Source of the DNA: Mesostigma viride
Lineage: Eukaryota; Streptophyta; Mesostigmatophyceae; Mesostigmatales; Mesostigmataceae
Direction: 5' to 3'
Assembly (NCBI GenBank): GCA_009746045.1
Contig: RPFO01000302.1
Span: 1-64,000, forward strand
DNA: 64,000 bases
The position numbers were made by a program, and so were the translations under genes. This document shows positions 15,101-21,926 of the stretch, one piece after another. Numbering within the stretch: the first letter of the stretch is position 1; the number at the start of each line of letters is the position of its first letter. The notes beneath the pieces are model-generated. The model was not told the origin of the DNA and made no database searches. It saw only the letters and a list, made by a program, of their open reading frames with translations.

Positions 15101-17230
15101 ATCGGTCCGTAACACTATTTTGCCCGGAATAACCACTTCCGAGCACCCAAGTTAATTCGGCCGAATTAACTTGGGTGCTCGGAAGTGGTTATTCCGGGCA
15201 AAATAGTGTTCCGGCCCGATTTGCCTCAGGCGGCAAAAGGTTCCGGCACTATTTAACGTAACTAAAACCTGGCCTCGTGGAGGGGGGACGAAGAGCCCGA
15301 GACATCCGCCTAGGCCGCTGAGCACGCACCACTAAATGCGCCGGAGCTGCCTCAGTGAGGATTCGAACCCCTGACCTCCAAGGTGCACAGGTTTTAGTTA
15401 CGTTAAATAGTGCCGGAACCTTTTGCCGCCTGAGGCAAATCGGGCCGGAACACTATTTTGCCCGGAATAACCACTTCCGAGCACCCAAGTTAATTCGGCC
15501 GAATTAACTTGGGTGCTCGGAAGTGGTTATTCCGGGCAAAATAGTGTTCCGGCCCGATTTGCCTCAGGCGGCAAAAGGTTCCGGCACTATTTAACGTAAC
15601 TAAAACCTGTGCACCTTGGAGGTCAGGGGTTCGAATCCTTACTGAGGCAGCTCCGGCGCATTTAGTGGTGCGTGCTCAGCGGCCTAGGCGGATGTCTCGG
15701 GCTCTTCGTCCCCCCTCCACGAGGCCAGGTTTTAGTTACGTTAAATAGTGACGGAACCTTTTGCCGCCTGAGGCAAATCGGTCCGTAACACTATTTTGCC
15801 CGGAATAACCACTTCCGAGCACCCAAGTTAATTCGGCCGAATTAACTTGGGTGCTCGGAAGTGGTTATTCCGGGCAAAATAGTGTTACGGACCGATTTGC
15901 CTCAGGCGGCAAAAGGTTCCGTCACTATTTAACGTAACTGTCGCTCGGCGGGGTATTTGCCGGCCATGAGCTTCCCCACGGCGCGGGCCCAGGCGACGGC
16001 CGAGTCGCCCACGGATAGGGTCCATGTCTTGGTGTCGGGGTCCCAGGTCTCCTTGTTGGACTCGCGCCCCCCGACGGAGGTCCGCTGCGACCGGATGACG
16101 TCGATGTGCGGGATGCGCCTGGAGAAGCCGTTGAGCGTGCCGGTGACGGGTTTGAAGCCGACCCTGTGCAGAAAAAAAACCGCAAGTATATGTCACACTT
16201 GAACGCCATGGGATTCTTCATGAAGGACTTCAAGAGCCTGTTTCTGTTCGGCGCGGTGATCGGCGCGGCTCACGTGATCGCCACCTGGGTGCGTGTGAAG
16301 AGAGAGAGGTTCCGCCTGCGGACCAACATCAGGTCCACGCTGGCCCTCACCTACCTGCTGGTCCTGGGCGGGCTGGGCTACGTGCTTTACAGGAACTTCC
16401 ACGACAGGGTGTACTCCTACGAGACTACGATCTGGAAGATCCTGAAGGGGTTGCTGACACTGGGGGGTGCCTCGACGTCATACTCCATCATCATGACGGT
16501 CGGTTCCTCCTTTTTCTCTAGCCGCCCCGTGGCCGCGGTGGTGGATGCGACGGTGTCAGAGGCGACGGCCCCGACCACGGCGACCACGGCCGCCTAAATT
16601 TTCTCCCGTACCAGTATAAAAACGATGAAGTGCACGGCGGTCACCAAACTGAACAAGAGGTGCAAGAACAAGGCGTGCGTGCTGTCGCCCAAGCCCGTGT
16701 GCCGCGCCCACTCCCGCCACCGGGCGCATTCGTACGCGCTCGTGCTGGCTGCCCAGGAGTACCAGAACAGGAGAAAGAGGGAGATGGAGGCGCGCCGGCG
16801 ACAGATCCCCGGGACGACGTGGCGCTATTGGGACAAGAAGGTGGAGTGAGACTCACCCGCATCCCTGCAGCAGCAGCCATAGCACGTCGACGACGTCGTA
16901 GACGGTCTCGACCTCGGTGAAGCTGCAGTTGAACATGCAGGACTCTCGCCTCCTGCTCAACTCCGTGCCCCCGAGGAAGAGAGTGCGGCCCGCGGGGGCG
17001 ATGTACCGGTTCGTGATGCAGTGGCGCAGCTCCTCCAACTCCGCGAGCTCGGCTCGGTTGAGCGCGTCCTCCTTGGCGCGAACCCAGAGCCACTTCTGGT
17101 GGGAGACCACCCTGTCCACCACCTGCTCCCACGTCTCCAGCTGCGATGTGCCCTCGAGGGGGCGGTGGTAGGTCCTCAACGCGATGGCCATGGCTCTGTC
17201 CGTGGGAGTGGTGGCGCGGGCCGGCTCCAT
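11181..17230 (-). CDS. nrdJ: Class II (adenosylcobalamin-dependent) ribonucleoside-triphosphate reductase, four exons
   Basis: Joining 17230-16857, 16163-15940 plus 14714-14653, 13805-13411 and 12159-11181 gives one frame of 678 codons (677 aa plus stop). It is colinear with Lactobacillus-type monomeric RTPR (about 740 aa). It has a Cys in FNCSF (about residue 102), the radical site N-P-C...E across the exon 3/4 junction (about 349-353), the partner Cys 11 residues on (SFCNL), and the C-terminal shuttle pair C-x4-C in DCPSGACPVR. Introns begin GTGAGT, GTGAGT and GTATCT and end in pyrimidine-rich tracts plus CAG. Exon 2 carries a palindrome-cluster insertion with 5-bp duplication that would truncate the protein unless it is absent or bypassed in some genomes. 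The enzyme reduces NTPs to dNTPs using B12; an adenosyltransferase gene lies 4 kb away. Confidence 0.85.
12196..12860 (+). CDS. Intron-nested protein with C-terminal Cys-rich zinc module, one frameshift
   Basis: The ATG at 12196 (MPRPRRRSGAGLVRCAHHS) lies 36 nt inside intron 3 behind a GTATAC box. The frame changes at a C10 run (12493-12502); after it the protein continues as a charged helix (KEQELRNIIAQQGRLERID) and ends in RCGVRTRSGTTC...CGVH, the Cys module found N-terminally in other proteins here. The total would be about 220 aa. Without the indel correction only an ORF 12612-12860 (82 aa) is seen. Confidence 0.5.
12857..13354 (-). CDS. Four-helix membrane protein (165 aa), intron-nested, sense orientation
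   Basis: It starts MPSNVEILLIFSLLQILVYG and has about four hydrophobic segments (residues 6-26, 46-62, 75-96, 115-140). It is less GC-rich than its surroundings. It sits in reductase intron 3 on the same strand as the host gene, so it needs its own promoter; a TATTATATG stretch (13363-13371) precedes the ATG by about 10 nt. No family recognised. Confidence 0.65.
   Translation of the reverse strand: MPSNVEILLIFSLLQILVYGVWWGGVLLKDVGKPSTVKAMLASAGSAQGLLVLAFVAFLTSMWLKPNMNPLFGYSWLKVILGFQGAAALLWLLWGLLKKFGVNRGLVKQDVTRSLLMTAGLVQGLSTLFFVLFIVDSILWPGRRKLAWNAMVPPTFNMGYAAQAA
13411..13805 (-). CDS. nrdJ: Reductase exon 3
   Basis: It starts after CCCCCGCAG with SSGDVNVSKAMVAISDIL, includes the RRSAEIALFEYGD and SNNSLVFTKEPT segments and EPGMFNLEAARRRAPWCKGC, and ends in NPC plus two bases before GTATCT. 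The radical-bearing Cys is at its end. Confidence 0.8.
13914..14315 (+). CDS. Intron-nested protein of 133 aa, unknown
   Basis: A clean ORF starting MASNFSPFRKSPYDLFEKSI within intron 2, antisense to the reductase. Polar and charged, no membrane segment, rich in Arg/Ser/Asp. No family recognised. Confidence 0.55.
   Translation: MASNFSPFRKSPYDLFEKSILAHNKAIGRGGAERFVKVPLGRSEKDPKVVSTFTDALDGKTDAMSHLHAGRLTWRRPERSAEDERFLTDPSTHRRSRYIPSLRELAINAIPEGPEQDAAWHLASHGDFPADEM
14352..14585 (-). CDS. Small two-helix membrane protein (77 aa), intron-nested
   Basis: It starts MSHFGAVLVESAIVAAAMAG with two hydrophobic helices (about 8-24 and 42-60) and a Met/His-rich loop, ending near FELIGWNRKFC. The last motif resembles the ending of a widespread family of roughly 80-100 aa NCLDV membrane proteins. 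An overlapping plus-strand ORF (14320-14598) is the less likely reading. Confidence 0.55.
   Translation of the reverse strand: MSHFGAVLVESAIVAAAMAGIMTLVHSVHMKQSPMMAMSHAGILIQVGVSAAILHVVFELIGWNRKFCLRLQSGGRM
14653..14719 (-). CDS. nrdJ: Reductase exon 2, part after the insertion
   Basis: Beyond the cluster, the second copy of the duplication (14715-14719) is followed by codons for LVLDFTEIRPAGTRLRGYGW, the expected continuation of the reductase. Removing the 1,220-bp cluster and one duplication copy restores the frame exactly. It ends at CTG before GTGAGT. Confidence 0.75.
14720..15939. mobile_element. Palindrome cluster 1: four 206-bp fold-back units with three 132-bp spacers
   Basis: Units at 14720-14925, 15058-15263, 15396-15601 and 15734-15939 each begin agttacgttaaatagtg and fold on a central ggccgaatt-type axis into arms of about 103 bp. 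Spacers (14926-15057, 15264-15395, and inverted at 15602-15733) start and end with aaaacctg/caggtttt. The cluster is flanked by the direct repeat GTCGC (14715-14719 and 15940-15944), the mark of transposition, and it interrupts reductase exon 2. No transposase is encoded, so it is MITE-like and non-autonomous. Confidence 0.85.
15940..16163 (-). CDS. nrdJ: Reductase exon 2, part before the insertion
   Basis: It begins right after a T-rich tract and CACAG, completing the split Gly codon and continuing VGFKPVTGTLNGFSRRIP, which follows exon 1 without gap or overlap. It ends in the 5-bp duplication GCGAC (15940-15944), after which the palindrome cluster introduces a stop within three codons. Confidence 0.8.
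16190..16597 (+). CDS. Intron-nested membrane protein (135 aa)
   Basis: The start at 16190 (MSHLNAMGFFMKDFKSLFLFG) directly follows a TATA sequence and lies 26 nt inside reductase intron 1; an ATG at 16208 is an alternative. Three hydrophobic segments follow (about 15-30, 48-66 and 83-105), then an Ala/Thr-rich tail. Antisense to the reductase. No family recognised. Confidence 0.6.
   Translation: MSHLNAMGFFMKDFKSLFLFGAVIGAAHVIATWVRVKRERFRLRTNIRSTLALTYLLVLGGLGYVLYRNFHDRVYSYETTIWKILKGLLTLGGASTSYSIIMTVGSSFFSSRPVAAVVDATVSEATAPTTATTAA
16625..16849 (+). CDS. Cys3His zinc-module protein (DUF5763-like), intron-nested
   Basis: 74 codons starting MKCTAVTKLNKRCKNKACV and continuing ...VCRAH-SRHRAH, a near-complete match to the module shared by eight proteins in the window. 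The tail is helical and basic (EYQNRRKREMEARRRQ). A TATAAAA box (16615-16621) is 3 nt from the ATG. Its stop codon is only 7 nt from the donor site of reductase intron 1 on the other strand. Confidence 0.65.
   Translation: MKCTAVTKLNKRCKNKACVLSPKPVCRAHSRHRAHSYALVLAAQEYQNRRKREMEARRRQIPGTTWRYWDKKVE
16857..17230 (-). CDS. nrdJ: Reductase exon 1
   Basis: 125 codons, the last split (GG|G). It starts MEPARATTPTD and contains RTYHRPLEGT, the GRTLFLGGTE segment, the first redox Cys (FNCSF) and ends LLLQGCG. The next bases read GTGAGT. The ATG at 17230 is the first in frame that leaves the family's RTY-x-RP motif intact. Confidence 0.8.
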
Positions 17231-17323
17231 GGGTCTGATACCATGGGATGGCAAATATCTTCCGGGTTGAACGCGACTCCGGGGGGCTGCATTTTTTTTT
17301 TCTTTACGGCTAGTATACACACC

Positions 17324-17635
17324 ATGTCTGCTGCCGTGAACCGTTTGCTCTCCCTGCCCATGAGGCTGCTCCAGATGCCGCTGAGCCTGGGACCATGGCC
17401 CACGGTCGCGTTGGCCCTGTTCATCCTGTACTACACCGCCACTTCCATCCGCTTCCACCGCAAGGCGAAGACGAACTGTACGGGGTTCATGGACTTCCGG
17501 TGCTGGATGACCAAGTGGGGCATCATGTTTATCGGCCTCGCGGGCGGCACCTACATGCTGGCTAGGGGGGTGAACAACCTGATCAATGTCGGCGAGGGGG
17601 GCGCGTCTGTTCTCCCCCGCGGTGGCCCAACATAA
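17324..17635 (+). CDS. Two-helix membrane protein (103 aa)
   Basis: It starts MSAAVNRLLSLPMRLLQMPL behind AGTATACACACC. Hydrophobic segments lie at about 27-42 (TVALALFILYYTATS) and 66-82 (WGIMFIGLAGGTYMLA), with two cysteines between. It is divergent from the reductase gene. Unknown family. Confidence 0.6.
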   Translation: MSAAVNRLLSLPMRLLQMPLSLGPWPTVALALFILYYTATSIRFHRKAKTNCTGFMDFRCWMTKWGIMFIGLAGGTYMLARGVNNLINVGEGGASVLPRGGPT

Positions 17636-17648
17636 CCGCGTAAATAAA

Positions 17649-18036
17649 ATGGGCGGCTATTGGATAGTAGGAATGAAGCTTTGGATTGTCGCGATCGTGC
17701 TGATCGTCCTCGCGTGCGTGTGGTTGTTCTCTTTCGTCGGCTCGGCCCTGGCAGAACCCGCCGCAAAGTTTTGGTGCGCGGTGACTCTTCGGGGCGGCAA
17801 CAAGGAGTGCGTCGAGAACACCAAGAGAAACTGCAGTCCGCGCTGGGGGACGTGCGCTTGTGGCTGGGGTCGCGACCCTGGGAGCGGCCGCGGCGGCCGC
17901 CGCTAAGATCCGCGCGAGGTTCCGATCGTCCCCATCGTCCGCAGATGACCGGGATCGCGCGCCCTCGCGACCGATGGCGCCAAAGTCAGGTGGGAGGAGT
18001 CCTCTGTTTTTCTCTCGCATTCGCGGGTTCCGTTAG
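17649..18036 (+). CDS. Membrane protein with Cys-rich loop, one frameshift
   Basis: The start MGGYWIVGMKLWIVAIVL gives a first membrane helix (about 8-30) and a Cys-containing loop (FWCAV, KECVEN, RNCS). At a G5 run (17845-17849) the protein-like sequence moves to another frame giving a second hydrophobic segment (RALVAGVATLGAAAAAAAK) and a basic Ser/Arg tail ending at TAG 18036. Without correction the ORF ends at 17906. Function unknown. Confidence 0.5.
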
Positions 18037-18050
18037 ACAGTGCATGATGT

Positions 18051-18386
18051 TCAGTCACGAGTTTTATTATCACGATTATTATGATCAATAAACGCGGGCG
18101 TTAACAATCGAATCCCGGTCTTCAAGAGCAATTGCAACATTTTGTACAGGATCAACCACAGGATAGCGGTCCTCAGTAGGACGTGAACGCTTTCAAAGCG
18201 TTTTTCGATGACGGACAGGCAGTGGTCCCGCCGGTCCCTCCATATGTCGGAGGATGTGGAGGTCATCTCCGCGCATATGTCGTGATCCTCCATCCCCATC
18301 CAGAAGCCTAGGGAGCTGAAGTGCGGCCCCTTCATGTACAGCTCCCTCAGGGGGCGCACGATGACGGCGTCGTACACGAATGCCAT
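18051..18386 (-). CDS. Small membrane-associated protein (111 aa)
   Basis: The ATG at 18386 (MAFVYDAVIVRPLREL) follows an AT-rich leader with GTACATTG. The first 75 residues are soluble-looking; residues about 77-98 are hydrophobic (TAILWLILYKMLQLLLKTGI). It converges with the 17649-18036 gene across an AT-rich gap. Unknown family. Confidence 0.55.
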   Translation of the reverse strand: MAFVYDAVIVRPLRELYMKGPHFSSLGFWMGMEDHDICAEMTSTSSDIWRDRRDHCLSVIEKRFESVHVLLRTAILWLILYKMLQLLLKTGIRLLTPAFIDHNNRDNKTRD

Positions 18387-18436
18387 CCCGAAGCCTGGCC
18401 AACTACAATGTACAGTTTCGATTTTAAGCGCGCGGG

Positions 18437-18997
18437 TCACAGGAACCGGACGGTGAACTTCTTCTTGACGCTCTTCACGGACGGTCGCACGAGGATGGCG
18501 AGGTCGGAGGCCTTGCACCTCTTGCGACACCGTATGACCTTGCCGTTGAGGACGCGCAGGGAGGGCCTCCTCTCCCTCCCCTTCGGCAGCTCCTCCCGTA
18601 TGGCGTCCTGGTGCTGGCGAGCGTATTCCAGCACCCCGTTGGTGATGGCCCATCGGAAGAAGTTCATCTGTCCGGGTGTGGTGGTGATCTCCCGCTCGTC
18701 TTCCGCGGGGCTGCGGATGGTGGTCTTGTTCCTCCTGGCGAAGGGGTCGAACATGCGCTTGGAGTAGAAGGCCAGCTGCTCGCGGTAGGACATGTACAGG
18801 TTGAACGGGAGCGCGTTGTCGGGCTGCTCGAACTCCACGCGGTGTGTCTTGGAGTAATTGGTCACGAGGCACTCGACCACCCGCAGGGACAGGCGGTCCG
18901 ACCTGCGTCCGGACTCAGGACGCGTGATGTCGTATAGCGCGTTGAAGTTGTCAACGTTCGCGTAAAAGCGCTGCAGGGAGCGCCCCAACAGGTCCAT
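18437..18997 (-). CDS. A494R-like conserved NCLDV protein
   Basis: 186 codons. The run of conserved features DITRPESGRRSDRLSLRVVE, VTNYSK, FNLYMSYREQLAFYSKRMFDPF and TPGQMNFFRWAI matches what I know of the PBCV-1 A494R family, present in most NCLDV lineages with no settled biochemical role. Length fits at the short end. The C-terminus is basic. It anchors the window in Nucleocytoviricota. Confidence 0.75.
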   Translation of the reverse strand: MDLLGRSLQRFYANVDNFNALYDITRPESGRRSDRLSLRVVECLVTNYSKTHRVEFEQPDNALPFNLYMSYREQLAFYSKRMFDPFARRNKTTIRSPAEDEREITTTPGQMNFFRWAITNGVLEYARQHQDAIREELPKGRERRPSLRVLNGKVIRCRKRCKASDLAILVRPSVKSVKKKFTVRFL

Positions 18998-19083
18998 GAT
19001 GTCCGCAGGTCGCTATAGGCAGAGATTTGTTTCGTAGCGCGCTTAGTCCGCGGGGAATGTGGACGCCTAGGGTAAGATAGCGG

Positions 19084-19995
19084 ATGCAGCAGGCCGGCGT
19101 CCACCGGTGGACGTGGGTAACGAGACGCGCGTCGCCGCGGGAGAACTCGGACGTGCTCAAGGCTATTATGGGCCTCTGCCGCCTTCCGGACATCCCGCGG
19201 CCGTACATGCGCCGTACGGACGACGTCGGCAAGGTGGTGGCGGAGATGGGCCGCGACACGTATTGGATGTGCGACCTGACGCCGGGGGTGCACTGCCTGC
19301 TGGCCCTAGCGCGGATCCGCGGCGGCCGTACGGTGTGCGCGATCGTGCATTGGGACAAGAGCGTGCACATCGTCCACATGCCGCCGTTCAAGACGAAACT
19401 GTTCAAGGGCACCGTGTTGCAAGGTGTGCTGTGCCGCGACGGGTTGCGCGTTACGTTCGTGGTGCACGACTGTCTCGTCTATTGCCAAAAGAGTCTGCTA
19501 TCGGCTCCGTTCCGTGATCGCATGGACCGCGCTCGCGAGGTGGTGGGCATGAATTTTCCTAGCACGGGGTCTTATTACTTCCACGTGTTCATTAAATGCG
19601 TATCGTACATCACGAGCAACGACAAACAAAACGCGATAAAGAGTCCCAACGTGCTGTTCATCCCCGACTCGTCCACCGTGAGCGACCAGTACGTCCACGG
19701 GGGGGTCACGGTGGCCCTGATCCACAAGCCCGAGCTGGTGACCGAGTTCGGGCGCGCCACTCACGTCGATTCCGCCTGCGCGCTGTACATGCCGCTCACC
19801 TCCTCCTGGGCCCCCCCCGTCGCGCAACCTTGTGGGGGTTGTACGATATCTTATAGGCAAGGTTTGCGGCCGACACCCTTGTGGGGTTCGTTTTACTCGC
19901 AGGGGCCGCCACCGCAGGGGAGGGAAACAAGACCGCGTATGCCGCCGCCGGGATTTGGCGAGGTTCCGATGCGTACCCCTTGCACTCCGAGTTGA
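19084..19995 (+). CDS. Capping-enzyme-like nucleotidyltransferase homologue lacking the catalytic lysine
   Basis: Residues 58-230 follow the order of guanylyltransferase motifs. The motif I position reads YWMCDLTPGVHCLLAL instead of K-x-D-G-x-R. Next come a GTVLQGVL segment (motif III-like neighbourhood), FVVHDCL and FRDRMDRAREVV, then SPNVLFIP where D-G-L/V-F is expected, and VALIHK near motif V. The fold assignment is moderate; loss of the lysine implies no GTP attachment. The end overlaps the primase gene by about 200 bp; a C8 run at 19810 may be an indel that moves the stop to about 19855. Confidence 0.5.
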   Translation: MQQAGVHRWTWVTRRASPRENSDVLKAIMGLCRLPDIPRPYMRRTDDVGKVVAEMGRDTYWMCDLTPGVHCLLALARIRGGRTVCAIVHWDKSVHIVHMPPFKTKLFKGTVLQGVLCRDGLRVTFVVHDCLVYCQKSLLSAPFRDRMDRAREVVGMNFPSTGSYYFHVFIKCVSYITSNDKQNAIKSPNVLFIPDSSTVSDQYVHGGVTVALIHKPELVTEFGRATHVDSACALYMPLTSSWAPPVAQPCGGCTISYRQGLRPTPLWGSFYSQGPPPQGRETRPRMPPPGFGEVPMRTPCTPS

Positions 19996-21379
19996 AGCAC
20001 CGCTGCACCAGCCCGTGGATGGAGACGGAGTACCACACGTTGTTGCTCTTGTGCGCGTCCTCGATCTTGTGGCAGAACCGGTGCTTGGACCACGCCGAGT
20101 AGACCGCGTGCACGCCCTCCCCCTGCTTGAACACGTGCGTGACACCCGCCGCCCCCTCCATGGTCCGCACCACCGTCTCGACGGCCTTGTGCTCGGGAGA
20201 GTCGAGGTTCAGCGCCTCGTCCCTGTGGATACCCAGCGTGCTGGCCACCCGCTGCTCCTGGGGGGTCTTGGCCTTGTGCTTCCTGCGGCGCCCCTGCAGC
20301 TCCTCGCGGCACATGGATGTCGCCTCGTCGAACCACGGCGGGGTGGTGATGGGGGTGGGGGTCACGCCCGGCCGCCCGTCCAGGATGCGCACGGAGGTCT
20401 GCCAGAGGAGCGGGAGGATGTGTTCGCGCACGTCCTCGGGCGAGAAGACGGTGTCCACCACCCCCTCCTTGCTGATGACACCCCACGGGGCGTACGACCG
20501 CTTCTCAGAGATCCTGCCGTAGTGGCAGCGGTCGTCTCCGCAGCTGTTGCGCGCCTTCCTCCGCTCCTTGCACACGTCACAGTGGCACCAATCCTCTCCC
20601 GGCGCCTTTCCCTTGCAATCCCCCATCGTTTTCTGGATGTTCCTGTACGCCTTGCAGCAGCCGGCGCAACGCTCGCATTTCCAGCTGAACAGGATACGGA
20701 TGCCGTTGTCCATCAGCACGCTGGGGTCCACCACGGCCGTCCAGTCGTTCTCCGCCGGCCTGTCGCCGAAATTCTGGTGCAGTTTGTCCACCACAAACGC
20801 CCGAAGTTTTAAGGCTGTCCTCTCATCCACTGGGAGGAGGGGGTAGTGGATGTGAAACCCTGTCTTGATCTTCCCCTTCTTCTCCTTGGTGGGGGCCCTG
20901 CACACAATCACATAGCTGTCCGTTTCCGCCGGCACGCATTCCCTTAACACTTCTTGGATGGTGGGTATCCACTGCTGGATGATGGTGTCCCCCAAATCCT
21001 GATCATCCTCACAATCCAGGTCCATGAAAAAGGGGAACACGGCCGTTTTCTGCTCCACCAGGAAGTTCTGGGTGTCATTCAGAGCATCCTTGGCCACTTC
21101 CTTGTAAAAGCTGGCCAGGTCCTCAAAATCCACACAGGCCTTGCCACCTTTGTATCCATCCAGAAGCAGGTGGGTGTATTCGGCGGATTTGTCGACAAAG
21201 CAATCACGATTCACTAGCCATCTAACAGCCTCAGAATAAGGTGGGGGCTGCCATCTCTCTGCTCCATCCTGGTCCAATTTGTCCATCCTGTCCCCTGCTG
21301 TCCAGATTTTTTGCGCGGCTAAACGGCAGAAATCGTCGGCGCTTAAAGGAATGGCATCATGAAGATTTATACCAAGCAA
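19796..21379 (-). CDS. Archaeo-eukaryotic primase (PrimPol/AEP type)
   Basis: 527 codons. Catalytic features are D-L-D (about 120-122, in FPFFMDLDCED), H-x-H (about 176-178, TGFHIHYP) and a downstream basic motif NGIRILFSWKCE. A Cys-rich insertion follows, and a C-terminal UL52/PriCT-like zinc segment (FCHKIEDAHKSNN...RCFNSECKGY). It makes RNA or DNA primers at the viral fork, with the D5 helicase at 43158-45526 as likely partner, since here primase and helicase are separate genes. The start at 21379 overlaps the divergent adenosyltransferase ATG by 21 bp; Met at 21286 (MDKLDQDGAERW) is an alternative. Confidence 0.8.
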   Translation of the reverse strand: MLGINLHDAIPLSADDFCRLAAQKIWTAGDRMDKLDQDGAERWQPPPYSEAVRWLVNRDCFVDKSAEYTHLLLDGYKGGKACVDFEDLASFYKEVAKDALNDTQNFLVEQKTAVFPFFMDLDCEDDQDLGDTIIQQWIPTIQEVLRECVPAETDSYVIVCRAPTKEKKGKIKTGFHIHYPLLPVDERTALKLRAFVVDKLHQNFGDRPAENDWTAVVDPSVLMDNGIRILFSWKCERCAGCCKAYRNIQKTMGDCKGKAPGEDWCHCDVCKERRKARNSCGDDRCHYGRISEKRSYAPWGVISKEGVVDTVFSPEDVREHILPLLWQTSVRILDGRPGVTPTPITTPPWFDEATSMCREELQGRRRKHKAKTPQEQRVASTLGIHRDEALNLDSPEHKAVETVVRTMEGAAGVTHVFKQGEGVHAVYSAWSKHRFCHKIEDAHKSNNVWYSVSIHGLVQRCFNSECKGYASEPRQIPAAAYAVLFPSPAVAAPASKTNPTRVSAANLAYKISYNPHKVARRGGPRRR

Positions 21380-21901
21380 GGAGACCAGGGCTACACAAAA
21401 AGGCTGGGAAGTTCGGACAGCCTGCGGAAATCGGATGAATTATTTGAGGCAGTGGGTGCTTTGGATGAGCTCAATGCCTTTATGGGTTTGGCCATTCAAC
21501 ACTCGCTGCCGGCTGATAACTGCTTTCTACACTACCTCCAAGGTGTTCTTCTGGCAGCTGGCACGTCCGTCGCGGCCAAGAACTCGAATTCTTGCCGCGA
21601 CGAAAAGTATAAGTTTTCTGAGGGCCCTGAGGCGGTACAGCGGCTGGAAAACACAATTGACCAGTTGGACGAAAAGTTACCAAAACTTTGCAATTTCATT
21701 CTACCCGGCGGGAACGGACTGGCAACTTCTCACCTCCACGTTTGCAGGGTGGTGTGCAGAAGAGCTGAGAGGGCGTGTGCGCGGCTGGAATGGGTGGATC
21801 CCAACATCCTGCAATTTTTAAACAGGATGTCAGACTTCTTTTTTGTGCTGGCAAGAGCTAAGGAGGAGTTTCCGGCCGCCATTTACCGCAAACATTCGTA
21901 A
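21359..21901 (+). CDS. MMAB: PduO/MMAB-type cob(I)alamin adenosyltransferase
   Basis: 180 codons, full length for the family. Signature features are TKQGDQGYT (5-13, ATP loop), ALDELNAFMG, FILPGGN (about 113-119), CRRAERACARLE and FLNRMSDFFFVLAR (about 150-163), with the Arg, Asp and Phe positions used in ATP and corrin binding kept. It transfers adenosyl from ATP to cob(I)alamin, giving coenzyme B12, the cofactor of the class II reductase 4 kb away. No mitochondrial transit peptide. It is visibly less GC-rich than its neighbours, suggesting transfer from a cellular donor. Confidence 0.85.
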   Translation: MKIYTKQGDQGYTKRLGSSDSLRKSDELFEAVGALDELNAFMGLAIQHSLPADNCFLHYLQGVLLAAGTSVAAKNSNSCRDEKYKFSEGPEAVQRLENTIDQLDEKLPKLCNFILPGGNGLATSHLHVCRVVCRRAERACARLEWVDPNILQFLNRMSDFFFVLARAKEEFPAAIYRKHS

Positions 21902-21926
21902 TTATTATCTGAAAAAGAAGTATGAA

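Larger units (their letters stand above)
16164..16856 (-). other. Reductase intron 1 (693 nt) packed with two antisense genes
   Basis: The intron has 5' GTGAGT and 3' TTTTTTTTCTGCACAG ends on the minus strand, and splicing keeps the frame. Two plus-strand genes (16190-16597 and 16625-16849) fill it, leaving 26 and 7 nt at the ends. No homing endonuclease or group I/II feature is evident, so it looks spliceosomal. Confidence 0.75.

Noticed and set aside
14720-15939. Possible CRISPR array
   Set aside because: Units are 206-bp perfect palindromes with identical 132-bp spacers and target duplications, not short repeats with unique spacers.
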